From assembly GCF_947626835.1 (NCBI RefSeq), contig NZ_CANQTS010000023.1, positions 1 through 39,130 of the forward strand: DNA of 39,130 nucleotides. The letters run 5' to 3'. A program made the translations under genes and the position numbers. Source of the DNA: an uncultured Acinetobacter sp. (GTDB lineage Bacteria > Pseudomonadota > Gammaproteobacteria > Pseudomonadales > Moraxellaceae). A model generated the notes under the pieces. That model saw only the letters and a program-made list of their open reading frames with translations. It was not told where the DNA came from and did not search any database. Positions 28,032-37,454 of this stretch are shown in pieces. Numbering within the stretch: position 1 is the stretch's first letter; each line of letters begins with the position of its first letter.

Positions 28032-28581
28032 GTCCAATCTCAGAAGATAACCAAGTGCGGTCAAGGCCCATTTTTTTATAGGCAGCGTCCCAACGCTCGG
28101 CATAAGGTAGGTTAAAAATTAAATCCATGTCGGAATCACACACCAACCATTCGCCACGGCTCAGTTCTTGCTCTAGCTGGTTTTTATCCCAACTGGCATA
28201 ACCTAAGGCAATTTGATAACTTCCCACGCCTTGGTTGTGTGCAATGGCATCTAAAATATCTTTAGAGGTGGTAATACATACGTTTTCACCCACTGCTACC
28301 GAAGAATGCCAAGTGGGCTGACCAGTATGTAATACAAAGCCTGCTTCAGGGCGCAATGGGCCGCCTTGTAACACCTCATGTGGGTGAACATGGTCGGCAG
28401 TAATATCAAGGTCATGCAGTAACTCTTTAACCTGAATACCTGCTGGGCGATTAATAATAATGCCTTGTGCACCCTCTGCATCATGCCGTGCCAGATAAAT
28501 GACTGTATGTGCAAAAAAGTCATCCGCCAAATCCGGTGGGGCAATCAGGCAACGGTGGGTCAAATATTGTTTATTTGGCAA
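28024..28581 (-). CDS. yqgE: YqgE/AlgH family protein
   Basis: A 185-residue cytoplasmic protein of the UPF0301 (YqgE/AlgH) family, recognised by [19 protein letters not shown] near the start, [29 protein letters not shown] and [15 protein letters not shown]. The family has a known fold but no firm biochemical role; AlgH was named for alginate control in Pseudomonas. It overlaps ruvX by 8 bases and follows recN by 87 bases on the same strand, with no terminator in the gap, so recN-yqgE-ruvX may be one transcript. Confidence 0.93.
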   Translation of the reverse strand: MPNKQYLTHRCLIAPPDLADDFFAHTVIYLARHDAEGAQGIIINRPAGIQVKELLHDLDITADHVHPHEVLQGGPLRPEAGFVLHTGQPTWHSSVAVGENVCITTSKDILDAIAHNQGVGSYQIALGYASWDKNQLEQELSRGEWLVCDSDMDLIFNLPYAERWDAAYKKMGLDRTWLSSEIGHA

Positions 28582-28668
28582 TGCGGCAATGCTCCTTTTT
28601 TGCGTACTGCTTTATATTGAAGTTACTCGACTTAGTGCAATAAACCAATGACTTTTTGTATTTTTCCA

Positions 28669-30330
28669 TTAAAGTGCTTGGAATTTTAACTGCCGCAATT
28701 GCTTGGCATGTTGCAAGGTGGTGTCATTAATTTCAATGCCGCCAGTCATACGTGCCAACTCTAAAATTCGTGCCTGTTCATCAAGCTCAAAAATGGTACT
28801 ACTTGCTGGATCAGTTTGCTGTTTTTGCACCAACAAATGTTGATCTGATTGTGCAGCCACTTGTGCTTGATGGGTAATACATAAAATTTGTACATGCTTG
28901 GCTAAATCCGCCAATAATCTTCCCACAATTTCGGCTGTGCCACCGCTAATTCCGACATCAATTTCATCAAACACTAAAATTTCAGCATCGGTTTTTTCTG
29001 CATTCATCACTTGCATGACCAAGGCAATACGTGACAATTCACCACCAGAGGCAATTTTAGCAAGTGGTTGCGCCGGCATACCTTTATTGGCGGTAAATAA
29101 AAGCTGGATCAGGCTTAAACCTTCAGCATTTGCTTGTTCTAAGGCTTCAAATTTAAACTCAAAACGTGCTTCTGGCAGTGCCAAAGGTTTGACATTTTCG
29201 GTGAGCTTTTGCGCTAAAGGTACAGCAGCTTCACGGCGCAATTGGTCAAGCACTTGCGCCTGTTGCATAAAGCTGTGTTCGGCTGCTAACACTTGTTCGG
29301 CTAAAGTTTCAGGGTCTTCAAGTTGTTGTAATTGCGCTAACTCATCTTGCCACGTTTGGTAATCTTGCTTTAAATCTTCAGGTAAAGTGCGATATTTACG
29401 CGCTAAACGGTGAAAACTTTCCAACAAAGTATTTAATTCTTGCATGCGTTCGGGGTCAAAACTCTGCCGATCTAAAAATTGACGCAAGCTCGATGTGGCA
29501 TCTTCCATTTCGCTTTGAGCATTCAGTAGTGAGTTATAAATCTGACCCAATTGTTCACTACGTCCAGCATGATCTTCTAAACGACGAATAATACTGCCCA
29601 ATTCTTGATTTAAATTTTGTTCGGCATCATCTAAAGCAGTTAAGGCATAACCACAATCTTGCATAATACTTTCATGATGACTTAGACGATCAAATTCTTG
29701 TTCAATCTCGGCATAATCAAGTTGTGTTAGTTCTTCAAGTTCTTCAAGTTGCAACTCTAAGGTGGCAATACGCTGCAACCGTGTGGCTTGGGCATCAAGT
29801 GCGGCTTGATGCTGACGAATGGTTTTTTGCCATGTTTGGTAGGCTTCACGTACTTGCTGAGCCGGCGTTTGCAACTCGCTATAGCGGTCAAGCCAATGTT
29901 TTGGATAAGGTTGTTCGAGTAATTGTTGTTGGCTATGTTGGCTATATAGTTGCACCAATAAGCGCCCGAGTTCTTTTAGCTCAGTTAAGCTACTTGGACG
30001 ACCATTGATCCATGCTTTGGAGCGACCTGTAGCAAAAATCACTCGACGTAAATGAATCTCACCTGAATCATCGGCAAGTTCGTGTTGGGTGAGCCAACGT
30101 GCTTCAGGGCTATCTTCTTGATAACTAAAAACCGCAGTGACATCGGCTTTATCACAGCCAAAACGTACATAATTGGTATCGGTACGCTCACCTAAGCAGG
30201 CCGACAATGCATCAAGCAGCAAGGATTTACCTGCACCTGTTTCACCAGTTAAGACATTAAAACCACTGTTGACATCAAGGGCAAGGCGTTCAGCTAAAGC
30301 AAAATTGATCAGAGTTAAATGTGTCAGCAT
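28669..30330 (-). CDS. recN: DNA repair protein RecN
   Basis: A 553-residue SMC-like ATPase. Walker A GETGAGKS lies near residues 30-37 in the head domain. Long Gln/Leu/Glu-rich coiled-coil arms cover about 150-370. The ABC-type signature SGGELSRIALVMQV and Walker B ILVFDEIDVGISGG precede the C-terminus. RecN works at double-strand breaks, promoting sister cohesion and RecA-dependent repair. A candidate promoter lies about 95-120 bases upstream. No LexA-type box was recognised, consistent with Acinetobacter lacking a classical LexA. Confidence 0.96.
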   Translation of the reverse strand: MLTHLTLINFALAERLALDVNSGFNVLTGETGAGKSLLLDALSACLGERTDTNYVRFGCDKADVTAVFSYQEDSPEARWLTQHELADDSGEIHLRRVIFATGRSKAWINGRPSSLTELKELGRLLVQLYSQHSQQQLLEQPYPKHWLDRYSELQTPAQQVREAYQTWQKTIRQHQAALDAQATRLQRIATLELQLEELEELTQLDYAEIEQEFDRLSHHESIMQDCGYALTALDDAEQNLNQELGSIIRRLEDHAGRSEQLGQIYNSLLNAQSEMEDATSSLRQFLDRQSFDPERMQELNTLLESFHRLARKYRTLPEDLKQDYQTWQDELAQLQQLEDPETLAEQVLAAEHSFMQQAQVLDQLRREAAVPLAQKLTENVKPLALPEARFEFKFEALEQANAEGLSLIQLLFTANKGMPAQPLAKIASGGELSRIALVMQVMNAEKTDAEILVFDEIDVGISGGTAEIVGRLLADLAKHVQILCITHQAQVAAQSDQHLLVQKQQTDPASSTIFELDEQARILELARMTGGIEINDTTLQHAKQLRQLKFQAL

Positions 30331-30633
30331 ACACCCATCCAGGCTGCAAAAATGAGATAGAAATCTTCAACTTTGTTAGGTCATCACTCAAGTTTTTTTC
30401 TAAGATGACGTAAAACTTCATAATTCTATATTAAATTAAATGCGAAAATACAATTTAAGTTGTTTAAGTGTATTTGATTGCTAGCATGACTTGGCTGAAT
30501 CTATGTAAATGCCAGCCAAGCCTTTTGGCAGTGAAACTTTGCATTGGGGCAACAGATGAATTGATTAGTTGTAAGCGCAGAATTACACTAAGCTCACTGT
30601 AATATTAGAACATACTATCTTTGGAGAAAAAGC
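30331..30633. other. Intergenic region between divergent recN and ppnP
   Basis: This 303-base region holds the candidate recN promoter and a perfect inverted repeat CTTGGCTG (30490-30497) / CAGCCAAG (30513-30520). No coding frame of note. Confidence 0.5.
30425..30453 (-). promoter_or_regulatory. Candidate sigma-70 promoter of recN
   Basis: On the minus strand TTGTAT (30453-30448), 17 bases, TATAGA (30430-30425). The leader would be about 88 bases. Confidence 0.4.
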
Positions 30634-30957
30634 ATGTCAGCTCAGTTTGACCATGTATCAGTTGTAAAAAAATCAAATGTTTACTTTGGCGGCTTATGCA
30701 TTAGCCATACCGTACAATTTGCCGATGGAACAAAAAAAACGCTAGGTGTGATTTTACCTACATCACAAGCTCTAACTTTTGAAACACATGCGCCAGAGCG
30801 TATGGAAATTGTTTCAGGTGAATGCCGTGTACAAATTGCCGAGAGCACTGAAAGTGAATTGTTCCGCGCGGGTCAATCTTTTTATGTACCGGGCAATAGC
30901 TATTTTAAAATTGAAACTGACGAAGTGCTTGATTACGTGTGCCACTTTGAAGGCTAA
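30634..30957 (+). CDS. ppnP: Pyrimidine/purine nucleoside phosphorylase PpnP
   Basis: A 107-residue small cupin of the PpnP (YaiE, DUF1255) family; the E. coli protein is 94 residues. Family segments are KSNVYFGG near the start, [15 protein letters not shown] and the cupin strand [13 protein letters not shown], then the terminal DYVCHF. It splits several purine and pyrimidine nucleosides with phosphate into base and ribose-1-phosphate in the cytoplasm. GGAG lies before the ATG. It is a single-gene unit with a terminator. Confidence 0.93.
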   Translation: MSAQFDHVSVVKKSNVYFGGLCISHTVQFADGTKKTLGVILPTSQALTFETHAPERMEIVSGECRVQIAESTESELFRAGQSFYVPGNSYFKIETDEVLDYVCHFEG

Positions 30958-30997
30958 TCAAGCAATTTTACAGTGAATCAGTTAAACTGTATTCATT

Positions 30998-31035
30998 AAA
31001 ATCCTGTGAGGTGTACTTTGCAGGATTTTTTGTTT
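30998..31035 (+). terminator. Rho-independent terminator
   Basis: AAAATCCTG (30998-31006) pairs with CAGGATTTT (31021-31029) across a 14-base loop, followed by TTGTTTTTT. It ends ppnP. Confidence 0.75.
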
Positions 31036-31069
31036 TTTGCATTATCACCGTTAAATTTTGAGGTCGTTC

Positions 31070-31822
31070 ATGGCTAAATTAGAATATTTTTATGGCGTTC
31101 ACTCAGTGGAGTCATTGTTAGAGCTTGAGCCTGAACGGGTATTGAATCTATTTACCTTAAAAGGTCGTGATGATCAGCGCTTAAAAAACATTTTGGCACT
31201 GGCTGAACCGTTTGGAATTAGTGTGCAGCAAGCCAGTCGCGATAAATTAGAAAAAATGGCGGGTCAACCTTTCCATCAAGGTGTAGTGGCAGCAGTGCGT
31301 CCGCATCCGACTTTAAATGAACAAGATTTAGATGCATTGCTAAAAAACAATCCAAAGGCATTGTTATTGGCATTGGATCAAGTGACTGACCCACATAACT
31401 TAGGCGCGTGTATTCGTACTGCTGCGGCAATGGGTGCTGAAGCGGTGATTGTACCGCGTGATCGTTCAGCAAGTTTGACCCCAACAGCGCGTAAAATTGC
31501 TGCAGGTGGTGCTGAAAAAGTAAAATTCATTCAAGTCACTAATTTAGCGCGTAGTTTAGCCACCATTAAAGATGAGTTTAATGTACGTGTAGTTGGCACT
31601 ATGCTTGATGAAAAAGCCATGCCGATTCACGAATTTGATTTCACTGGCACAGGTATTTGTGTAGTAATGGGTGCAGAAGATACAGGTCTACGTCCAATCA
31701 CACAAAGCCAATGTGACCAAACGGTGTATATTCCCATGAATGGCAACTTGCAAAGTTTAAACGTGAGCGTGGCCACGGGTATGGCACTGTATGAGGCATG
31801 CCGTCAACGTAACGGACAATAA
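31070..31822 (+). CDS. rlmB: 23S rRNA (guanosine-2'-O-)-methyltransferase RlmB
   Basis: A 250-residue SPOUT methyltransferase (E. coli RlmB is 243). The ATG at 31070 has GAGG just upstream and gives MAKLEYFYGVHSVESLL. The N-terminal substrate-binding domain is followed by the knotted catalytic domain with DPHNLGACIRTAAAMGA (motif 1), VMGAEDTGLRP (motif 2) and IPMNGNLQSLNVSVATGM (motif 3). It uses S-adenosylmethionine to methylate the 2'-OH of G2251 (E. coli numbering) in the peptidyl-transferase loop of 23S rRNA. Two bases separate its stop from the next start, so the two genes are probably co-transcribed. Confidence 0.95.
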   Translation: MAKLEYFYGVHSVESLLELEPERVLNLFTLKGRDDQRLKNILALAEPFGISVQQASRDKLEKMAGQPFHQGVVAAVRPHPTLNEQDLDALLKNNPKALLLALDQVTDPHNLGACIRTAAAMGAEAVIVPRDRSASLTPTARKIAAGGAEKVKFIQVTNLARSLATIKDEFNVRVVGTMLDEKAMPIHEFDFTGTGICVVMGAEDTGLRPITQSQCDQTVYIPMNGNLQSLNVSVATGMALYEACRQRNGQ

Positions 31823-31824
31823 GT

Positions 31825-32739
31825 ATGTCTCCCAGATACCAAGGTTATTTATTTGTTCTGATTACCATGTGTATCTGGGGCGGCTTTACCCTCACAGCCC
31901 GCCTCAGTGCCAATTGGCACATCAGTGCTTTTGATATTACTGCACTGCGTTTTGCTTTAGCCTTTTTCATTTTAATGCCCATCTTAATCTATAAAAAAGA
32001 CACTGCTTTTTTATGGAGCCCTAAAGCGTTTAGCCTTGCCATGATTGGCGGTTTAGGTTACTGCTTGGTGTGTTATAGCGCCTTTCATTACGTGCCGGCA
32101 GCACATGCCGCTATTTTCTTAAATGGCTTTATTCCGTTGTGTACTGCGTTAATGGCATGGCTGTTGTATAAAGCGCCATTTGATAAGAGTACTTGGGCAA
32201 GTGTGCTGATTATGCTGCTTGCGATTGGTAGCATGAGTTACTTAATGTACCAAGAAACAGGGATTGCCTTTGGTTTTGGCGATTTTCTATTTTTTATCAG
32301 TGCCTTGTTATGGGGAACTTTTAGCGTCTTGATTCGACAATGGAAACTCTCGGCATGGCATTCTATGGCCAGTGTTGCGATTTGGTCGGCTATCGTTTAC
32401 CTACCGATTTATGTTTTGTTTTTACCTAAAAATTTAAGCGAACCCGAACCAATGCATTTGCTGCTGCAAAGTATCTTCCATGGGGTATTTGTGGTGATTA
32501 TTGCCACGCTGACTTATGTGGAAGCGATTAAGCGTTTAGGTGCATTTAAAGCGGGAAGTATTGTCACTTTAGCGCCATTTATGGCAGCGATTTTAGCAGT
32601 GCCTTTACTGGGTGAACCTTTAAGCATGGCAATTATTTGTGGTTTAGTTGGCATGGCGATTGGTGCGATCCAACCATGGCGTTGGATTAGGCGTAAAGAC
32701 CCATTGGCCGCCAAATTGGCACAAAAAAAGCAGTCTTAA
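31825..32739 (+). CDS. DMT superfamily (EamA) permease
   Basis: A 304-residue inner-membrane protein with ten hydrophobic helices in two EamA repeats (about 8-140 and 150-290). Family features include CIWGGFTLTARLSA at the start of repeat one and LLWGTFSVLIRQW at the start of repeat two. EamA carriers export or import small metabolites; the substrate is unknown. The start is two bases after rlmB. A basic tail ends at the terminator, whose stem overlaps the stop codon. Confidence 0.9.
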   Translation: MSPRYQGYLFVLITMCIWGGFTLTARLSANWHISAFDITALRFALAFFILMPILIYKKDTAFLWSPKAFSLAMIGGLGYCLVCYSAFHYVPAAHAAIFLNGFIPLCTALMAWLLYKAPFDKSTWASVLIMLLAIGSMSYLMYQETGIAFGFGDFLFFISALLWGTFSVLIRQWKLSAWHSMASVAIWSAIVYLPIYVLFLPKNLSEPEPMHLLLQSIFHGVFVVIIATLTYVEAIKRLGAFKAGSIVTLAPFMAAILAVPLLGEPLSMAIICGLVGMAIGAIQPWRWIRRKDPLAAKLAQKKQS

Positions 32740-32752
32740 GACTGCTTTTTTT
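32723..32752. terminator. Bidirectional terminator between rlmB-DMT and pilBCD-coaE
   Basis: AAAAAAAGCAGTC (32723-32735), loop TTAA, GACTGC and seven T (32740-32752). It is symmetric, so it can end both convergent units. Confidence 0.92.
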
Positions 32753-33350
32753 ATTGTTCACTTAAGGCTAAGTAGTTTAAATGCAAAGGTCGAAGTTGAG
32801 CATATAAATGTTCAAGCTCACCATCATTAAGCACAATATCATCAGCACGTTGTTGCTTGTGCTCACGTGACATTTGGGCCGCAATAATATTTTGAATCTG
32901 CTCGAGGCTTTGTCCATCACGCATTGAGGCACGTTGAATTTGTAACTCAATACTGGCATCAATGAGTAAGCTACGCGAGGTTAATTCATCTTGCTGACTT
33001 TCAAAAAGAAGTGGCGAGACTAACATCACATAAGGACTGCTGGCTTGTTCCAGTTGCTCAACAATAGCAGCACGAATGGCAGGGTGGGTAATTTCATTTA
33101 AGATATGACGTGCTTGATCATCTAAAAAAACATGTTCACGTAAAGCACGACGATTGAGTTCACCATTTTCAAGTAACACCCAATCCCCAAAGCTTGCCAC
33201 CAATTGTTGTAATACCGGCGAACCAACCTGCACCACTTCACGTGCCACAACATCAGCATCTACTACGCAAATACCTTGTTGCTCAAACCATGCACTGGCA
33301 GCCGACTTACCACTGCCAATGCCTCCTGTAAGTCCAACAATCAAGCGCAT
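32751..33350 (-). CDS. coaE: Dephospho-CoA kinase
   Basis: A 199-residue P-loop kinase with GGIGSGKS at 9-16, the DADVVAREVV acid/lid region, and VSPLLFES further on. It phosphorylates dephospho-CoA on the 3'-OH of ribose with ATP, the last step of coenzyme A synthesis. It starts 10 bases after pilD, completing the pilBCD-coaE order found in Acinetobacter and Pseudomonas. Confidence 0.96.
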   Translation of the reverse strand: MRLIVGLTGGIGSGKSAASAWFEQQGICVVDADVVAREVVQVGSPVLQQLVASFGDWVLLENGELNRRALREHVFLDDQARHILNEITHPAIRAAIVEQLEQASSPYVMLVSPLLFESQQDELTSRSLLIDASIELQIQRASMRDGQSLEQIQNIIAAQMSREHKQQRADDIVLNDGELEHLYAQLRPLHLNYLALSEQ

Positions 33351-33360
33351 GGTGAATTCC

Positions 33361-34218
33361 TTATCCTAAGTAAATCTTCATGATTTTATCGCCCCATAAA
33401 AAGGCAATCCAACCTGCAATTGCAATATAAGGACCAAAGGCAAATGCCTGATTTTCCTTACGTACTTTAAGTAAAATAATCCCAATAATTGCACCGACAA
33501 CCGACGACAGTAGTACAATTAATGGCAGCATTAAAGGCCCCATCCATGCACCTAAAGCGGCGAGTAATTTAAAATCGCCATAGCCCATGCCTTCTTTACC
33601 TGTCACCAATTTAAACAGGTAATACACAATCCATAAGCATAAAAAACCAATCACATAACCCCAAATCGCCATGGTTGGTGTGGTGTACAGTGCATAACTA
33701 TTGACGATTAAGCCCAAGGCCGCCAAAGGTAAGGTATAGCGATCAGGCAATAATTGCGTATCAAAATCAATAAAGGTCAGTGCAATTAAAATATAAGTGA
33801 GCACTAAACCAAATAGCATCTGTAGCGTGGGCCCAAGCACAGCGACCACCACCAAAGCACACACTGCAGTCAGCAGTTCAATCAAAGGGTAGCGCATGCT
33901 AATAGGATTTTGGCATGTGCCGCATTTGCCACGTAACACAAGCCAACTTACAACAGGAATATTTTGATACCAACGAATAGTGCTATGACATTTTGGACAA
34001 GTTGACGCAGGTTGGCTTAAGGTCAGCTTACTTTCGTCAATGATGGGTTGTTCAGGATGCAACAGCATTTGACATTCGTTATGCCATTCTTGTTGCATCA
34101 TTTTTGGGGTGCGGTAAATCACCACATTTAAAAAACTACCGATGCAGAGACTAAAAAGCCCAACTGCGATATACAGCGCAGTTGGGTTGTTGCTCAAAAA
34201 ATATAGAATGTCTTGCAT
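33361..34218 (-). CDS. pilD: Type IV prepilin peptidase / N-methyltransferase PilD
   Basis: A 285-residue polytopic inner-membrane enzyme with about eight hydrophobic segments. The cytoplasmic N-terminal domain has the zinc-type cysteine pairs Cys74-x2-Cys77 and Cys99-x2-Cys102. The aspartic protease residues lie in FIDFDTQLLPD (Asp151/Asp153) and the GYGDFK motif (Asp215). It cleaves the leader of prepilins and pseudopilins after Gly and methylates the new N-terminus, serving type IV pili and type II secretion. The start codon overlaps the pilC stop by one base (TAATG), indicating coupled translation. Confidence 0.96.
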   Translation of the reverse strand: MQDILYFLSNNPTALYIAVGLFSLCIGSFLNVVIYRTPKMMQQEWHNECQMLLHPEQPIIDESKLTLSQPASTCPKCHSTIRWYQNIPVVSWLVLRGKCGTCQNPISMRYPLIELLTAVCALVVVAVLGPTLQMLFGLVLTYILIALTFIDFDTQLLPDRYTLPLAALGLIVNSYALYTTPTMAIWGYVIGFLCLWIVYYLFKLVTGKEGMGYGDFKLLAALGAWMGPLMLPLIVLLSSVVGAIIGIILLKVRKENQAFAFGPYIAIAGWIAFLWGDKIMKIYLG

Positions 34219-35444
34219 TACACCACAGAACCCATTTGGAAGATCGGTAAGTACATCGCGACCACTAAGCCACCGACCAACACACCTAAAACGGCCATAA
34301 TCAGAGGTTCCATCATGGCAGTTAAACCGTCAACAGCATTGTCTACTTCATTTTCATAATGTGTAGCAACTTTATCAAGCATAGCATCTAAAGAACCCGA
34401 TTCTTCACCGATCGATACCATCTGAATGGCCATAGATGGAAAAAGATTAGTGGCACGCATAGAAAATTGTAGCTGTTGGCCGGTTGCTACATCATCACGA
34501 ATTTTCATCACAGCTTCTTCATAGACAATATTATTGGTCGCACCGGCAGTAGATTCTAGTGCATCAATCAGTGGTACACCAGCTGCAAACGTAGTTGCAA
34601 GGGTACGGCTATAACGCGCAATAATAGCTTTATAGACCAAATCTCCAAAAATCGGTAGTTTAAGCGCAGTTTTATCCAGCAAGTTACGGAATTTTTGGCT
34701 ACGTTTTTTGGCTTCTAAAAATAAGGCAATTGCTGCTGCAATCGCAATTATTAAAATAAACCAATAACTTTGCATCCAATTGGACATATTGACCACCATT
34801 TGGGTAAAGGCGGGTAAGTCAGCACCAAATGAGCTAAATAAATCTTGGAATACCGGCACCACTTTGACCATCAAAATAATGGTCACCACCACTGCAACCA
34901 CAATCACCGTGGCTGGGTATTTCATGGCTTTTTTAATTTTTTGTTTTAAAAGTTCACTCTTTTCTTTATAAATGGCCACGCGATCGAGCATGGTCTCTAA
35001 AGCACCCGATTGTTCACCCGATTCGACCAAGGAGCAAAATAATTTATCAAAATGTTGTGGATATTTACGTAAGGCACCGGCAAAGGTGTTACCACCTTCC
35101 ACTTCACCTTTAATACCTAACACCACTTCACGCATAGCAGGGTTGTCTAGACCTTCAGCCACAATTTCAAAGCTTTGTACCAATGGCACACCCGCTTTCA
35201 TCATGGTGGCCAATTGTCGGGTAAAAATAGTGATATCTAAGGTAGAAACACGCTTTTTGGTGAACGCTTCAAGAATATTCTTTTTCTTTTCGCGAATGGT
35301 TTTAATGGTTACCCCTTGCTTACGTAGTGTGACTTTAGCCAAAGCCATATTACGCGCAGGAATTTCCCCTTTAATCTTAACCCCTTTACGATCAACACCA
35401 TCGTAGATGAAAATCGGCATCATCTGTGCTTTTTTGACAGCCAT
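34218..35444 (-). CDS. pilC: Type IV pilus inner-membrane platform protein PilC
   Basis: A 408-residue protein with two T2SF (GspF) domains, about 70-195 and 275-395, each ending in a hydrophobic helix, plus one more helix near 215-240. Recognisable parts are FTRQLATMMKAGVPLVQS, LFCSLVESGEQSGALETML and the repeat-two counterpart MVSIGEESGSLDAML. It is the membrane platform that couples the PilB motor to pilin insertion. AAGGA precedes the ATG. It starts 29 bases after pilB and overlaps pilD by one base. Confidence 0.97.
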   Translation of the reverse strand: MAVKKAQMMPIFIYDGVDRKGVKIKGEIPARNMALAKVTLRKQGVTIKTIREKKKNILEAFTKKRVSTLDITIFTRQLATMMKAGVPLVQSFEIVAEGLDNPAMREVVLGIKGEVEGGNTFAGALRKYPQHFDKLFCSLVESGEQSGALETMLDRVAIYKEKSELLKQKIKKAMKYPATVIVVAVVVTIILMVKVVPVFQDLFSSFGADLPAFTQMVVNMSNWMQSYWFILIIAIAAAIALFLEAKKRSQKFRNLLDKTALKLPIFGDLVYKAIIARYSRTLATTFAAGVPLIDALESTAGATNNIVYEEAVMKIRDDVATGQQLQFSMRATNLFPSMAIQMVSIGEESGSLDAMLDKVATHYENEVDNAVDGLTAMMEPLIMAVLGVLVGGLVVAMYLPIFQMGSVV

Positions 35445-35473
35445 GCAAGTTATCCTTATTTTAAATACTTTGT

Positions 35474-37177
35474 CTATTCACTCGTTACGCGGTTAACTTC
35501 TTGTAAAGAGGTCACCCCTTGCATCACTTTTAGTAAACCTGAACGACGCAGGTTACTAAACCCCAATTGTTGTGAAAGCTTGGAGATTTCTAACGCATTG
35601 GCATCTTCCATAATCAGCTTGGAAATTTCAGGCGTGACTTTCATCACTTCATAAATCCCCACGCGACCTTTATAACCTTCACGGCAATCACTACAACCAA
35701 TCGGTTGATAGATTTGAAACTCTTGTTGTAAATCTTCTTCGGTAAAGCCCAGTTCCAGTAAGCTGTTTTTTGGAATTTCAATCGGTGCTTTACATTGCTT
35801 ACATAAACGACGCGCCAAACGCTGTGCAATCACTAGGTTGACTGATGTTGCAATATTAAAAGAGGGAACACCCATATTGCGTAAACGGGTCAGTGTTTCA
35901 GGTGCACTGTTGGTATGCAAAGTCGACATTACCATATGACCCGTTTGTGCTGCTTTAATGGCAATCTCTGCTGTTTCTAAGTCTCGAATCTCACCAACCA
36001 TGACAATATCTGGATCTTGACGTAAGAAGGAGCGCAGTGCTGCTGCGAAGGTTAAGCCAACTTTAGGATTGACGTTGACCTGATTAATACCTTCTAAGTT
36101 AATCTCAACAGGATCTTCGGCGGTTGAAATATTGGTATCTTCACGGTTTAAGATGTTGAGGCCAGTATATAAAGATACGGTTTTACCTGAACCTGTCGGA
36201 CCTGTAATTAACAACATGCCTTGCGGTTTGGCTAATGCATCCATAAATAAGGCTTTTTGATCAGGTTCATAGCCTAGCGCATCAATACCGAGCATAGCAC
36301 TTGATGGATCTAAAATACGTAAAACCAGTTTCTCACCAAACAGCGTAGGTAAGCAGTTGACACGAAAATCAATGGCTTTGGTTTTAGAAATTTTAAGTTT
36401 AATACGACCATCTTGTGGTACACGTTTTTCAGAAATATCCATTTGTGACATGACTTTTAAACGTGCCGACAAACGTGTCGCCAATTGTAGAGGCGGGGTT
36501 GCAACTTGACGTAACACACCATCAATACGGTAGCGCACGCGATAGGTTTTTTCATAAGGTTCAAAGTGTAAATCTGATGCCCCTAAGCGAATCGCATCAA
36601 TCAGTAATTTATTAATATATTTGACGATCGGTGCTTCATCTTCTGCACTGACTTGTTCTTGTTCAGAACTTTGATCTGGGTCTGCTTGTAAATCTAAATC
36701 GAGGTCATCGTCAAAATCAAAATTGGTTTCTTCAGCAAAATGGGTGTCGATGGCTTTTTCAATTTTATCATGTTCAACAATCACCAACTCAATATTCTTT
36801 TTACTGTTAAAGCGAATGGCGTCTAGAGCATCAATATTGGTCGGGTTACTGGTGGCCAAATACAGCAGGTGACCACGTTGAAAAATAGGCAAAACCCGAT
36901 ATTTTAAAATAAATTTATCTTCAATCAGATCACGAACCAGATAAGAGAAGTTATACGTACTTAAATCAAATAGAGGTTCACCAAATTCTTGGGAGATTTT
37001 CTCAGCGATTGTATATGCTGGAACATTTAAATGATGGATTAAAAATGGAACAATATCTTGTTCACTTTTTTTCGCACTTAAGATCGCCTGTTGCATTGCT
37101 TCAGGTGCAATAATGCCGTCATCGACAAGTCTTCGAATAAAGCCTGTAAATTTAGGTGCCCCGTGTGTAAATGACAT
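35474..37177 (-). CDS. pilB: Type IV pilus assembly ATPase PilB
   Basis: A 567-residue extension motor. The N-terminal GspE/MshEN domain (about 1-145) is joined by an acidic, Asp/Gln-rich linker (152-181) to the N2 and ATPase domains. These carry Walker A GPTGSGKT (326-333), an Asp/Glu box near 353-360, Walker B IVMVGEIRD (391-399), a His box MSTLHTN, and the zinc tetracysteine (Cys459, 462, 495, 498). As a hexamer it drives pilus polymerisation in the cytoplasm, needed for twitching and natural transformation. It is the first gene of pilBCD-coaE; GAGGA lies upstream of the ATG. A small palindrome (37214-37230) lies in the promoter region. Confidence 0.97.
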   Translation of the reverse strand: MSFTHGAPKFTGFIRRLVDDGIIAPEAMQQAILSAKKSEQDIVPFLIHHLNVPAYTIAEKISQEFGEPLFDLSTYNFSYLVRDLIEDKFILKYRVLPIFQRGHLLYLATSNPTNIDALDAIRFNSKKNIELVIVEHDKIEKAIDTHFAEETNFDFDDDLDLDLQADPDQSSEQEQVSAEDEAPIVKYINKLLIDAIRLGASDLHFEPYEKTYRVRYRIDGVLRQVATPPLQLATRLSARLKVMSQMDISEKRVPQDGRIKLKISKTKAIDFRVNCLPTLFGEKLVLRILDPSSAMLGIDALGYEPDQKALFMDALAKPQGMLLITGPTGSGKTVSLYTGLNILNREDTNISTAEDPVEINLEGINQVNVNPKVGLTFAAALRSFLRQDPDIVMVGEIRDLETAEIAIKAAQTGHMVMSTLHTNSAPETLTRLRNMGVPSFNIATSVNLVIAQRLARRLCKQCKAPIEIPKNSLLELGFTEEDLQQEFQIYQPIGCSDCREGYKGRVGIYEVMKVTPEISKLIMEDANALEISKLSQQLGFSNLRRSGLLKVMQGVTSLQEVNRVTSE

Positions 37178-37454
37178 GCCCCAATGATCCTCAATTTAAA
37201 ATGTTTATAATACGTATAACGAAATTATACTTTTGTTGCATGAAAATACTATATCTGAAAATGTTGTCTTTGCCCTAAATATGGGACAAAAATTGAACTA
37301 GTTAAAATTAAATGTCTGCTTTTTAGCTGTTGTATGGCTTTTATAGACGATTCACATCGCAACGAAACAGATCGTATAAAATAAGTATGCTCTAAATTTT
37401 GCAATTGCGTGTAGAATATGTGCGTTTTTATGAATTGTTTTTTATAGGTCATCT

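Noticed and set aside
28032..28103. Longer N-terminus for ruvX starting inside yqgE
   Set aside because: The extra 24 residues come from the frame overlapping yqgE and are not part of the family; the ATG at 28031 gives the usual length.
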